Shown in pieces: positions 1 through 6,372 of a DNA stretch of 7,423 nucleotides (position 1 is its first letter; each line of letters starts with the position of its first letter). Origin of the DNA: an uncultured Clostridia bacterium (lineage in GTDB: Bacteria; Bacillota; Clostridia; Peptostreptococcales; Anaerovoracaceae); the NCBI GenBank assembly GCA_945788655.1, contig CALZMV010000064.1, forward strand, positions 1 through 7,423, read 5' to 3'. The notes beneath the pieces were generated by a model that saw nothing but the letters and a program-made list of their open reading frames with translations, was not told where the DNA came from and did no database searches. The position numbers and the translations under genes were made by a program.

Positions 1-5
1 TAAAG

Positions 6-10
6 CCTCC
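6..10 (-). promoter_or_regulatory. Shine-Dalgarno of a gene beyond the left edge
   Basis: On the minus strand GGAGG is followed by CTTTA at the window edge. It lies downstream of the murA terminator, so it probably serves the next minus-strand gene, whose start codon would fall at or just outside position 1. The gene itself is not visible and cannot be named. Confidence 0.45.
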
Positions 11-24
11 GATGCAATTATATG

Positions 25-53
25 AAAAAAGACGGCTTAATATAACCGTCTTT
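25..53 (-). terminator. Intrinsic terminator after murA
   Basis: On the minus strand AAAGACGG (53-46) pairs perfectly with CCGTCTTT (35-28) across a 10-nt loop. The second arm runs into a stretch of six T (30-25). It begins 12 nt after the murA stop codon, where an operon end is expected. The stem is 8 bp, with five G-C or C-G pairs at the loop-proximal side. Confidence 0.85.
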
Positions 54-65
54 AATATACATTAT

Positions 66-1331
66 CTAATCGTCTACACGCACAATGGTGGCACCAAGCG
101 CTGCAAACTTCTCTATGAATTTTTCATATCCTCTCTCGATATGATATATTTCAGATATTTCTGTCTTGCCTTCTGCAACTAATCCGGCAAGCACCAAAGC
201 CGCCCCTGCTCTAAGGTCAGTAGCCATAACCTGACAGCCTCTCAAATGGGCGTTACCCTTTATCATAGCTTTATTGCCTGCTGTTTCAATGTTTGCACCC
301 ATCTTGCCAAGCTGAGCCACATGCATAAATCTGTTTTCAAAAACAGTCTCTATTACAGTGCTTGAGCCTTCAACCGTTGTAAGATATGCCATAAAAGGCG
401 ACTGAATATCAGTTGGAAATCCCGGATAAGGCAGAGTTTTAATATCTGTAGCAGAATGAGGTCCTAAATCTCCTCTCACGATTATATCGTCATCTCCTAC
501 CTCAATTCTCACACCGCACTCACGCAACTTTGCAATAAGTGGCTTTAAGTGGTCAGGCACAGCATTGCAGATATGCACCGCTCCTCTTGTGATAGCGGCA
601 GCAAGCATAAATGTTCCTGCCTCTATTCTGTCAGGGATTACAGTGTGTCTCGCTCCTTTGAGCTGCTGCACACCATCAATCTTAATTGTGTCTGTACCGG
701 CACCTTTTATCTTAGCACCCATCTTATTCAGGAAGTTGGCTAAATCTACTATTTCAGGCTCTTCTGCAGCATTTTCAATGTATGTTGTTCCGCTTGCCAA
801 AACTGCAGCCATCATAATGTTTTCTGTTGCGCCAACACTTGGGAAATCCAAGTATATAGTTTCACCTATGAGACCTTGAGGTCCTGCAACGGCCTCAACA
901 TAATCGTCGCCTTCAATTAGCTGAGCTCCTAATGCCTCAAACCCCTTCAGATGTAAATCTATCGGTCTTGCACCGATTGCACATCCCCCAGGAAGTGGAA
1001 TTCTGGCTCTTCCCTTTCTTGCAAGGAGAGGACCCATTACAAGGATTGAAGCCCTCATTTTGTTTACCAAATCATATTCTGCTTCAGTTGAACGAATATC
1101 TTCGGTGTATATTGATAAAATGTTATCTTCTAATTCTTTTATTTCTGAGCCCAGTGATGTGAGAATCTCTTTCATCAAGGCAACGTCTCTAAGCTCCGGT
1201 ACATCTCTTATCACGCACTCTTCTTCTGACAAAAGAGCTGCCGCCATAAGAGGTAATACCGCATTCTTTGCACCACTAACAAGGACCTCCCCTTTTAGTG
1301 GTCCACTCTTCTCAACAATATATTTAGCCAA
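66..1331 (-). CDS. murA: UDP-N-acetylglucosamine 1-carboxyvinyltransferase (MurA)
   Basis: This cytoplasmic enzyme transfers enolpyruvate from phosphoenolpyruvate to UDP-N-acetylglucosamine, the first committed step of peptidoglycan precursor synthesis. The 421-aa product has normal family length and the EPSP-synthase-like fold signature. The GAKNA motif has Lys22 and Asn23. Arg93 is in KMRAS. The catalytic loop PGGCAIGARP carries Cys117, the residue fosfomycin alkylates in sensitive enzymes. Asp308 is in PGFPTDIQ and Arg374 in TDLRAGAA. The ATG start has GGAGG about 9 nt upstream and lies 22 nt after the abrB stop, so the two are probably co-transcribed; a terminator follows. Many Firmicutes carry two MurA paralogues; which one this is cannot be decided from the window. 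The absence of ATP synthase genes nearby means the usual murAA context is not seen. Confidence 0.96.
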   Translation of the reverse strand: MAKYIVEKSGPLKGEVLVSGAKNAVLPLMAAALLSEEECVIRDVPELRDVALMKEILTSLGSEIKELEDNILSIYTEDIRSTEAEYDLVNKMRASILVMGPLLARKGRARIPLPGGCAIGARPIDLHLKGFEALGAQLIEGDDYVEAVAGPQGLIGETIYLDFPSVGATENIMMAAVLASGTTYIENAAEEPEIVDLANFLNKMGAKIKGAGTDTIKIDGVQQLKGARHTVIPDRIEAGTFMLAAAITRGAVHICNAVPDHLKPLIAKLRECGVRIEVGDDDIIVRGDLGPHSATDIKTLPYPGFPTDIQSPFMAYLTTVEGSSTVIETVFENRFMHVAQLGKMGANIETAGNKAMIKGNAHLRGCQVMATDLRAGAALVLAGLVAEGKTEISEIYHIERGYEKFIEKFAALGATIVRVDD

Positions 1332-1353
1332 TTAATCTAATCCTCCAATCGGA

Positions 1354-1596
1354 CTATAAATTCTTCATTTCATCGATGCATGACTTGCATACGCATTTTT
1401 CGTGTACTTCTACTACATCTTTAGTACTTCCGCAAAATACGCACTTAGGGTCATTCTTCTTCAGCATTATATATTCGCCTTCTACGAATACTTCTAATAA
1501 ATCATCAGTCTTTATACCCAGGCTTCTTCTCAGTTCTACTGGAATTACTACTCTGCCTAATGGGTCTACCGGTCTTGCTATTCCTGTTGCTTTCAT
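1354..1596 (-). CDS. AbrB-family transition-state regulator with C-terminal Cys ribbon
   Basis: This is a small DNA-binding regulator of 80 aa. Residues 1-47 form a swapped-hairpin AbrB domain, with MKATGIARPVDPLGRVVIPV followed by ELRRSLGI, which closely follows the AbrB/SpoVT consensus. Residues 48-80 differ from the Bacillus AbrB C-terminal dimerisation domain. They hold C52-x2-C55 and C68-x-C70-x2-C73, which looks like a small zinc ribbon; metal binding is inferred. Such short Cys-tailed AbrB proteins are common in Clostridia. The start has GGAGGG about 8 nt upstream. It lies 39 nt after the DUF948-like gene and 22 nt before murA, on the same strand. In Bacillus subtilis abrB lies near the tmk-holB-ricT-yabB cluster, so its position here partly keeps that ancestral order. 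Targets are unknown. Confidence 0.9.
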   Translation of the reverse strand: MKATGIARPVDPLGRVVIPVELRRSLGIKTDDLLEVFVEGEYIMLKKNDPKCVFCGSTKDVVEVHEKCVCKSCIDEMKNL

Positions 1597-1635
1597 CTTT
1601 CTGTCCCTCCTGTTTGCGTAACCAAATTGACTTTT

Positions 1636-1977
1636 TTATTTGTCTTTCTTTTGCTTGTCGCCTTTTTTAACAACACCTGCAAAGCTGCTTGCTGCATTTA
1701 TCACGCTGGTTGCTGCGGAAACTACACTCTGATTTCCTTTTATTGAATTAACCACAGTACCAACGGATTTGCCAATACCGTCAACAATTCCGTCGATCTG
1801 CTGAACCTTATCAGCTGCTGTCTCCGAAACGACCTTAGCATCCTCTAAAATTGCGTTTGTTTGTTTAAGAGTTTTGATTAAGTTGTACACAAGAATGATT
1901 AAAAAAACGAGCAGCACTATTGCTAATAACGCTATTATGCCAAGCAATAATCCCTTTAAAGTAATTGTAACTGTCAT
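1636..1977 (-). CDS. DUF948-like single-pass membrane protein
   Basis: The 113-aa product has one strong N-terminal transmembrane segment at about residues 7-34, rich in Leu, Ile and Val. A long amphipathic helical region with many Val, Ala, Thr and Asp residues follows (about 36-100), and the tail is very lysine-rich (KKGDKQKKDK). This architecture matches the DUF948/YtxG-type small envelope proteins, whose molecular function is not established. A coiled-coil, cytoplasmic orientation is inferred from the Lys-rich tail. The ATG is preceded by a near-perfect AAGGAGG six nt upstream, and a SigA-like promoter lies at 2010-2039. It is the first gene of a unit with abrB and murA, which suggests a cell-envelope setting. 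The family assignment rests on architecture and general similarity, not on a profile search. Confidence 0.7.
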   Translation of the reverse strand: MTVTITLKGLLLGIIALLAIVLLVFLIILVYNLIKTLKQTNAILEDAKVVSETAADKVQQIDGIVDGIGKSVGTVVNSIKGNQSVVSAATSVINAASSFAGVVKKGDKQKKDK

Positions 1978-2009
1978 CTCTTACCTCCTTACTAAAAACG
2001 CCATGCAAT

Positions 2010-2039
2010 ATTATACATCAAAAATGGAAATTACTTCAA
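2010..2039 (-). promoter_or_regulatory. SigA-like promoter for the DUF948-abrB-murA unit
   Basis: On the minus strand TTGAAG (2039-2034) is followed by an 18-nt spacer and a perfect TATAAT (2015-2010). Transcription would start near 2003, giving a leader of about 25 nt that contains the AAGGAGG site at 1984-1990. The -10 is consensus and the -35 matches four of six positions. Confidence 0.65.
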
Positions 2040-2066
2040 CATATTTTTTGAAATATTACATACCTT
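2039..2066 (+). promoter_or_regulatory. Candidate SigE-type sporulation promoter for spmAB
   Basis: ACATATT (2039-2045) resembles the SigE -35 consensus KMATATT. CATACCTT (2059-2066) resembles the SigE -10 CATACAHT, with a 13-nt spacer, one or two nt shorter than usual. The predicted start near 2073 would leave a short leader holding the ribosome binding site. In Bacillus subtilis spmA-spmB are transcribed with dacB in the SigE-dependent mother-cell programme, which fits. AT-richness of the region raises the chance of a coincidental match. Confidence 0.5.
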
Positions 2067-2074
2067 TTATTACT

Positions 2075-2083
2075 AAAAGGGGG
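2075..2083 (+). promoter_or_regulatory. Ribosome binding site that fixes the spmA start
   Basis: AAAAGGGGG ends 12 nt before the paired ATG codons at 2096 and 2099. The frame stays open upstream to 1874, but no other Shine-Dalgarno precedes a start there and the extension would run antisense into the DUF948-like gene. This site therefore supports the shorter SpmA. Confidence 0.6.
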
Positions 2084-2095
2084 ATTTTTTGTGTA

Positions 2096-2668
2096 ATGAT
2101 GAATAAAATATGGTCAACAATATTGATTGTGTCAATAATATATGCTTTTATAAATGGAAGCATTGCCAGCCTTGAGGCGGCAATTACTGCCAGTTCCACG
2201 AAAGCTGTGGAATTTGTCTTTGGATTCTGCGGAATAATGGCGTTATGGAGCGGCCTCATGGAGATTGCTGAAGAAACCGGTCTTATTAAGAAGCTTTCCC
2301 TCTTCCTTCTTCCCCTTACCAGGCTGCTGTTTCCATCTCAAAAGGATTCTGATATTTTATCAACTATGATAATGAGCTTTATGGCAAATATCTTCGGTGC
2401 AGGAAACAGTTCCACAGTCTTTGCCCTAAAAGCAATGGAAAAACTTGATCGGCAGAACAATAACAGCACCATTGCCAGCAGTGATATGTGTATGTTCGCC
2501 GTAGTTAACATGGGTTTTGCGCCTATCTTTCCTCTCATGACACTTCAGATCAGGAATGAACTGGGCTCCAGTGAACCGTATTCCATAATTCTACCTTCTA
2601 TTATAACCGCTTTTATCACAATTATCGTATCTGCCACAGCATGCAGATTTTTTGAAAGGAGATCCTGA
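2096..2668 (+). CDS. spmA: Spore maturation protein A
   Basis: SpmA is an integral membrane protein of the nucleoside-recognition (Gate) domain family. In Bacillus it acts with SpmB in dehydrating the spore core during sporulation. The 190-aa product is close to the usual length. Hydrophobic stretches lie at about residues 5-22, 37-56, 66-80, 88-101, 131-150 and 160-183. The central FGAGNSSTVFALKAM (about 100-114) corresponds to the family motif normally written GLGNAATPxGLKAM, here with Ser-Ser and Val in place of Ala-Ala and Pro. SSDMCMFAVVNMG matches the conserved segment after it. The start at 2096 (or the adjacent ATG at 2099) follows AAAAGGGGG and a SigE-like promoter. The stop codon overlaps the spmB start by one base. 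The gene is divergent from the DUF948 unit, on the opposite strand from all other protein genes here. Confidence 0.9.
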   Translation: MMNKIWSTILIVSIIYAFINGSIASLEAAITASSTKAVEFVFGFCGIMALWSGLMEIAEETGLIKKLSLFLLPLTRLLFPSQKDSDILSTMIMSFMANIFGAGNSSTVFALKAMEKLDRQNNNSTIASSDMCMFAVVNMGFAPIFPLMTLQIRNELGSSEPYSIILPSIITAFITIIVSATACRFFERRS

Positions 2669-3195
2669 TGAGCCATTTTTTTACCTTTATTTCTGTTTCC
2701 TTTCTTCCGGCCATGACGCTGCTCATTGTTATATTCGCCCTGTACAAAAAAGCTCCCGTGTACGATCTTTTCATTTCAGGTGCAAAAAAAGGACTTGAAA
2801 CATCACTTGAAATTCTTCCCTATATGATAGGAATATTTTTTGCCGTTAACAGCCTTACATCCTCCGGATTTCTAAATTTAATTGATAAACTTGTTTCTCC
2901 GATTTTCACATTCCTGCAAATCCCATGCGAAATACTCCCATTAATGTTCCTCCGGGCTCTATCCGGAAGCGGTTCCTATATCGTTCTTCAGGATATTCTT
3001 GAGAAAGTTTCACCTGACTCGTATGCCGGCAGAGTTGCCTGTGTTATGACGGGCGGATGTGAAACCGTCCTGTATGTTCTTGCCCTATATTTCAGTGTTA
3101 CCCATGTAAAAGAAATGAGGCACGCGCTAAAAGGCGGCCTCATAGGTTATTTTGTAGGTATTGTCGTTTCTATTGTTATATGCAGAATTATATAA
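2668..3195 (+). CDS. spmB: Spore maturation protein B
   Basis: This is the membrane partner of SpmA in spore core dehydration, in the same nucleoside-recognition family. It has 175 aa, the usual size. Family signatures in order are the YDLFISGAKKGLETSLEILPY segment (about 32-52), the LPLMFLRALSGSGSYIVL segment (90-107; most relatives have RPLSGSG) and the GGCETVLYVLALYF segment (128-141; relatives usually have GSTETTFYVLAVYFG). Several hydrophobic segments span the protein. The ATG shares its A with the spmA TGA (TGATG), with AAGGAGA a few bases upstream inside spmA, so translation is probably coupled. The last codons and stop lie in a 17-bp tandem duplication. It converges on the trmN6 gene with 34 nt between, and no good intrinsic terminator is seen. 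Confidence 0.92.
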   Translation: MSHFFTFISVSFLPAMTLLIVIFALYKKAPVYDLFISGAKKGLETSLEILPYMIGIFFAVNSLTSSGFLNLIDKLVSPIFTFLQIPCEILPLMFLRALSGSGSYIVLQDILEKVSPDSYAGRVACVMTGGCETVLYVLALYFSVTHVKEMRHALKGGLIGYFVGIVVSIVICRII

Positions 3196-3212
3196 TATAC
3201 AGAATTATATAA
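3179..3212. repeat. 17-bp tandem duplication across the spmB stop codon
   Basis: TATGCAGAATTATATAA (3179-3195) is followed directly by TATACAGAATTATATAA (3196-3212), identical except for one G/A difference. The first copy contains the last codons and TAA stop of spmB; the second lies wholly in the convergent spacer. It looks like a slippage-type duplication. A partial third match, ATACAG, occurs at 3221-3226. Confidence 0.85.
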
Positions 3213-3229
3213 ATTTTTTTATACAGTTT

Positions 3230-3994
3230 TTAATCCCTGTATGCTGCCAATAGCTGCTGGGTATAATTACCCTGTTCATCATACACAAACAGCGGAGGTA
3301 ATAATTTCAGTTCCTTGCCTCCATGTTTAACAAAGTGAACAAGCACTATATTGGGAATTGCATCTTTATTAGGAGATACAAAACACATTTCTTTAGGCTC
3401 AAGTTTATTGTCTCTAGCATAACTGCAGATATCAACAAGCCTTGATGGTCTGTGCACCATAAACAATTCACCACCGGGCTTAAGCAGGTATGCGGCACAT
3501 CGCATGAAATCATTTAAATCTGCAGTAGTTTCATGTCGTGCAATAGTTTTAGGCTCCTTGTGATTTTGAATGCCTCCACCCGACAGAAAATATGGAGGAT
3601 TTGAAACAACCATATCGATACTACCCTTACATCCCTCTCCCCACAGAGAGAAATCCTTAACGTCAGAACATATAAAAGACACTCTCTCCTCAAGGTGGTT
3701 GAGCTTGGCATTTCTTACCGCTCTTCTATATGACTCCTCCTGGATTTCAACTCCTATGATTTCTGAGGCATCAGTTTTATGGGACATTATAAGGGGTATC
3801 ACTCCCGTTCCTGTTCCCAAGTCAACAATGTTTGCAGGTTTACGCTTGCAGCATCTGGCTGCAAAATCAGAAAGAATTACTGAATCAACCCCATAGCAGA
3901 AATCACTGGGTTTTTGAATGAGTTTTAAGTCCCCAAAACCAATCTCGTCTATTCTTTCGTCCCTTGAAACAGCTTCAATTTTTTGAAGATTCAT
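3230..3994 (-). CDS. tRNA1(Val) (adenine(37)-N6)-methyltransferase-like protein (TrmN6/YabB)
   Basis: This is a cytoplasmic class I SAM-dependent methyltransferase, 254 aa. The family includes E. coli TrmN6 (YfiC), which methylates N6 of A37 in tRNA1(Val), and Bacillus YabB. Visible motifs are an N-terminal ERIDEIGFGDLKLIQ segment with YGVDSVILSDF typical of YabB proteins, the SAM-binding DLGTGTG at 58-64, the acidic GVEIQ at 81-85, and the N6-adenine catalytic motif NPPY at 132-135. The motif set supports amino-group methylation; the exact tRNA substrate is inferred from family knowledge. The ATG starts 4 nt after the ricT stop, with AAGGA about 8 nt upstream inside ricT, so it is translated as the last gene of the tmk operon. 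In Bacillus yabB lies downstream of ricT and yabA; yabA is absent here. Confidence 0.9.
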   Translation of the reverse strand: MNLQKIEAVSRDERIDEIGFGDLKLIQKPSDFCYGVDSVILSDFAARCCKRKPANIVDLGTGTGVIPLIMSHKTDASEIIGVEIQEESYRRAVRNAKLNHLEERVSFICSDVKDFSLWGEGCKGSIDMVVSNPPYFLSGGGIQNHKEPKTIARHETTADLNDFMRCAAYLLKPGGELFMVHRPSRLVDICSYARDNKLEPKEMCFVSPNKDAIPNIVLVHFVKHGGKELKLLPPLFVYDEQGNYTQQLLAAYRD

Positions 3995-3998
3995 ATGA

Positions 3999-4940
3999 CT
4001 AGTCCTTAATCAGCTTTTCAATTTCTTTCATCGTATCGGCATCAACACCCTCAAAGATGTTGATGTTCTTGTTCTCTCTGTGCTTATCTATGCGACGAAT
4101 TTCATCTTTTTTATACATGTATATTTCACTTGAAAGCTTTTCTTCCTGATCTTCAGGCTCGTTATTCTTTCCTTTTGGCTTCTCGTCAAGGTAAAGTCTG
4201 ACCTTAACAGTGCGCTCAAGAAGATTCGTATCCACAACCTTTGCTAATCCATCAGGTGTTTTTACTCTTTCTCCCACATCTGGCATGCCTTTTCTAAATT
4301 CCATGTATATGTCGTTTTCATACTTTAAGCAACACATTAATCTGCCGCAAATACCTGAAATCTTTGTTGGATTTAAAGAAAGGTTCTGTACCTTTGCCAT
4401 CTTTATTGATACCGGCTCAAAATCTGCAAGCCAGCTGTGACAGCATAAAGCTCTACCGCAGCTTCCGATGCCTCCAAGCATCTTTGCTTCATCTCTTACA
4501 CCAATCTGGCGCAACTCGATTCTCATCTTAAATACGCCTGCAAGATCCTTAACTAATTCTCTAAAGTCTACTCTTCCATCTGCAGTAAAATAGAATACAA
4601 TTTTGCTGTTGTCAAAGGTGTATTCCACATCTATCAGCTTCATCACAAGCCCATGCTTGTCTACCTTTTCCTGACAAAGCTTGAGGGCCTTTTCCTTCTT
4701 TTTCACATTTTCGATGTGCTGCTTATGATCCTTTTCGTTTGCTATTCTGACAATTTTCTTTAGTGGTGCAACGATACCATCTTCACTTATATCTGTAATA
4801 TCCATTGTTACCGTACCAAACTCCATACCTCTTGCAGTTTCAACGATAACATTATCACCTGCTTTTACGTTTAAATCCGCAGGGTCAAAATAATATACCT
4901 TTCCTGCAGTTTTAAATCTTACTCCGGCTACTCTTGCCAT
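3999..4940 (-). CDS. ricT: RicT/YaaT PSP1-domain protein
   Basis: This PSP1-family protein has 313 aa, somewhat longer than Bacillus YaaT (about 275). In Bacillus, RicT forms the Y-complex with RicA and RicF, binds Fe-S clusters, works with RNase Y in mRNA maturation and affects phosphorelay-dependent sporulation. The N-terminus (about 1-60) is the usual MARVAGVRFKTAGKVYYFDP opening. The conserved core carries two matching cysteine clusters, C161-x4-C166-C167 in GSCGRALCCHSW and C198-x4-C203-C204 in GICGRLMCCLKYE, which fit Fe-S ligation. A charged C-terminal extension (about 255-313) accounts for the extra length. The ATG follows the holB stop by one base (TAGTATG), and GGAGG lies in the last holB codons, indicating tight coupling. 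RicA and RicF genes are not in this window. Confidence 0.93.
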   Translation of the reverse strand: MARVAGVRFKTAGKVYYFDPADLNVKAGDNVIVETARGMEFGTVTMDITDISEDGIVAPLKKIVRIANEKDHKQHIENVKKKEKALKLCQEKVDKHGLVMKLIDVEYTFDNSKIVFYFTADGRVDFRELVKDLAGVFKMRIELRQIGVRDEAKMLGGIGSCGRALCCHSWLADFEPVSIKMAKVQNLSLNPTKISGICGRLMCCLKYENDIYMEFRKGMPDVGERVKTPDGLAKVVDTNLLERTVKVRLYLDEKPKGKNNEPEDQEEKLSSEIYMYKKDEIRRIDKHRENKNINIFEGVDADTMKEIEKLIKD

Positions 4941-4941
4941 A

Positions 4942-5748
4942 CTATCCTCCGATTTTTAAAATTAGGTTTTTTAAAGCGTACTGATAATTCACCTTGGCGT
5001 GCAAATCTCTTCTTGCTTCCTCAATCAGTTCAATTGCCTTAAAAATATCTTCTTTTCGATACATCTTCCTTCTGGAATCCTGCCATGTAAGCAGTTTTTC
5101 ATATATTCTTTCAAGTCCATCAAGCAATGCATATGCATCCTCACGACTTTTAACTGCAGATCCTAAAATCTGCTTTATTTCAAAAAAAGCTTTTTCATTA
5201 TAAAGGGCATCAAATATCATATCCGCTTCTTCCCTGCCCCTTGCCTCTTCGTTTATATCTTCAAGGCGAAAAAGAACGCATCTTGATCTTATAGTCTCAA
5301 GCAAGTTCTCCCTGTTCTCGGAAAGAAGAATAATCACAGTGCCCGGAAAAGGCTCCTCCAAGGTCTTTAGAAGTCTATTCTGAGCACGAACGGTCATGGT
5401 GTCTGCATCTTTTATGACTGCAAAATGTCTTTCAAGTACAGGCTGCTTCTTCAGCTCCGCCTGAAGCCTTGAAATCTGCTCATCTTTGACAGACATCCCG
5501 TCGGATTCCACAAAGTGATAATCCTCGTAATTGTCATGATCAAATTTTGTACATGTAATGCAATTATCACAGCCTGTTCCCGGCATTTCTCTGCACGTGA
5601 TAGCTTTGCAAAATTCCTTTGCAAAAGTACTTTTGTCTGACAGACTATCCCCTTCTATTATATAAGCGTGAAAAATCCTCTCATTTATTATACTCTCTTT
5701 GATTCTGTCGATAAGTTTTCTATTGTTTTGATATTTACTCAGAGACAC
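4942..5748 (-). CDS. holB: DNA polymerase III subunit delta-prime (HolB)
   Basis: This clamp-loader subunit helps open and load the sliding beta clamp at the replication fork. From the GTG at 5748 the product is 268 aa. It has an AAA+ fold with ERIFHAYIIEG near residue 23, but a degenerate P-loop (GDSLSDKST), as expected for delta-prime subunits that do not hydrolyse ATP. A zinc module follows with Cys52, 60, 63 and 66, then NRLLKTLEEP near 124-133, and the SRC motif at 155-157 that supplies the arginine finger. I prefer GTG because GGAGGA lies 12 nt upstream; an ATG at 5775 in the same frame would add nine residues but has only a weak AGAAGA site and increases the overlap with tmk from 14 to 41 bases. 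Translation is probably coupled to tmk and ricT. Confidence 0.92.
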   Translation of the reverse strand: MSLSKYQNNRKLIDRIKESIINERIFHAYIIEGDSLSDKSTFAKEFCKAITCREMPGTGCDNCITCTKFDHDNYEDYHFVESDGMSVKDEQISRLQAELKKQPVLERHFAVIKDADTMTVRAQNRLLKTLEEPFPGTVIILLSENRENLLETIRSRCVLFRLEDINEEARGREEADMIFDALYNEKAFFEIKQILGSAVKSREDAYALLDGLERIYEKLLTWQDSRRKMYRKEDIFKAIELIEEARRDLHAKVNYQYALKNLILKIGG

Positions 5749-6364
5749 TTTGTAACAATTCCTCCAACTTAGCATAAATATCTTCTTTTATTTTTTCTAT
5801 GCTGCGGTTTGCATTTATGCCAAAAACTCTATCGGGATTATTCTTTTCTATTTCAAGATAACCCTCGTAAACAGATAAGTGAAATTCATCCTTTTCAATT
5901 TCAAGTCTGTCTTTATCTCTGCCGCTGATTCTGTTTCGACCAACCCTAGGATCCAGCTTCATCAGTATAGTCATATCCGGCATAACACCGTTAACAGCAT
6001 AGCTGTTTATTATTTCAACAGATTTGCCTAGCTTTCTTCCAAAACCCTGATATGCTATGCTGGAATCCACAAACCTGTCACAGATAACAACCTTTCCTTG
6101 ATCTATCTGAGGCTTAATAACCTGTTCTACATGCTGAGCTCTCGCAGCAGCATACAGAAGCGCTTCTGTCATATATGACATCTCCGAATTATTTTTATCT
6201 AAAAGAAGTTCCCTTATTTTCTCTCCGATTTCAGTGCCACCCGGTTCTCTTGTGAAAACCACGTCTAACCCTTTGTCATTAAAAAAATTCGCAATATTTT
6301 TAATTTGCGTTGATTTGCCCGAACCATCTGGTCCTTCGATTGAAATAAAAATACCCTTACTCAT
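5735..6364 (-). CDS. tmk: Thymidylate kinase
   Basis: Tmk phosphorylates dTMP to dTDP using ATP, an essential step to dTTP in the cytoplasm. The 209-aa product has standard length. Motifs are the P-loop GPDGSGKST at 11-19 (G-x4-GKST), TREPGGT at 38-44, the DRF signature DRFVDSSIAYQG at 96-107 and the LID region with RISGRDKDRLE at about 145-155. The ATG is preceded by AGAGG, which overlaps the TAG stop of the upstream 34-codon ORF, and the two are separated by 8 nt. The 3' end overlaps holB. Compared with Bacillus, darA (yaaQ) and yaaR, which lie between tmk and holB, are missing. Confidence 0.96.
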   Translation of the reverse strand: MSKGIFISIEGPDGSGKSTQIKNIANFFNDKGLDVVFTREPGGTEIGEKIRELLLDKNNSEMSYMTEALLYAAARAQHVEQVIKPQIDQGKVVICDRFVDSSIAYQGFGRKLGKSVEIINSYAVNGVMPDMTILMKLDPRVGRNRISGRDKDRLEIEKDEFHLSVYEGYLEIEKNNPDRVFGINANRSIEKIKEDIYAKLEELLQSVSE

Positions 6365-6372
6365 GAAAACCT

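Noticed and set aside
17..22. TATAAT on the minus strand near the left edge
   Set aside because: It lies too close to the Shine-Dalgarno at 6-10 to leave a usable leader, and no -35 is present; probably chance in an AT-rich stretch.
549..1335. Several plus-strand open frames opposite murA
   Set aside because: They are antisense shadows of a well-conserved gene, with no ribosome binding sites and low-complexity translations.
1874..2095. N-terminal extension of spmA to an upstream ATG
   Set aside because: It would add 74 residues unlike SpmA, run antisense into the DUF948-like gene and lie upstream of the likely promoter and Shine-Dalgarno.
3221..3242. ATACAG...CTGTAT inverted repeat as terminator for trmN6
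   Set aside because: The stem is only 6 bp and AT-rich, and on the minus strand it is followed by A, not T, so it does not fit an intrinsic terminator.
3570..3896. Plus-strand open frame opposite trmN6
   Set aside because: It is antisense to clear methyltransferase motifs and lacks a start signal.
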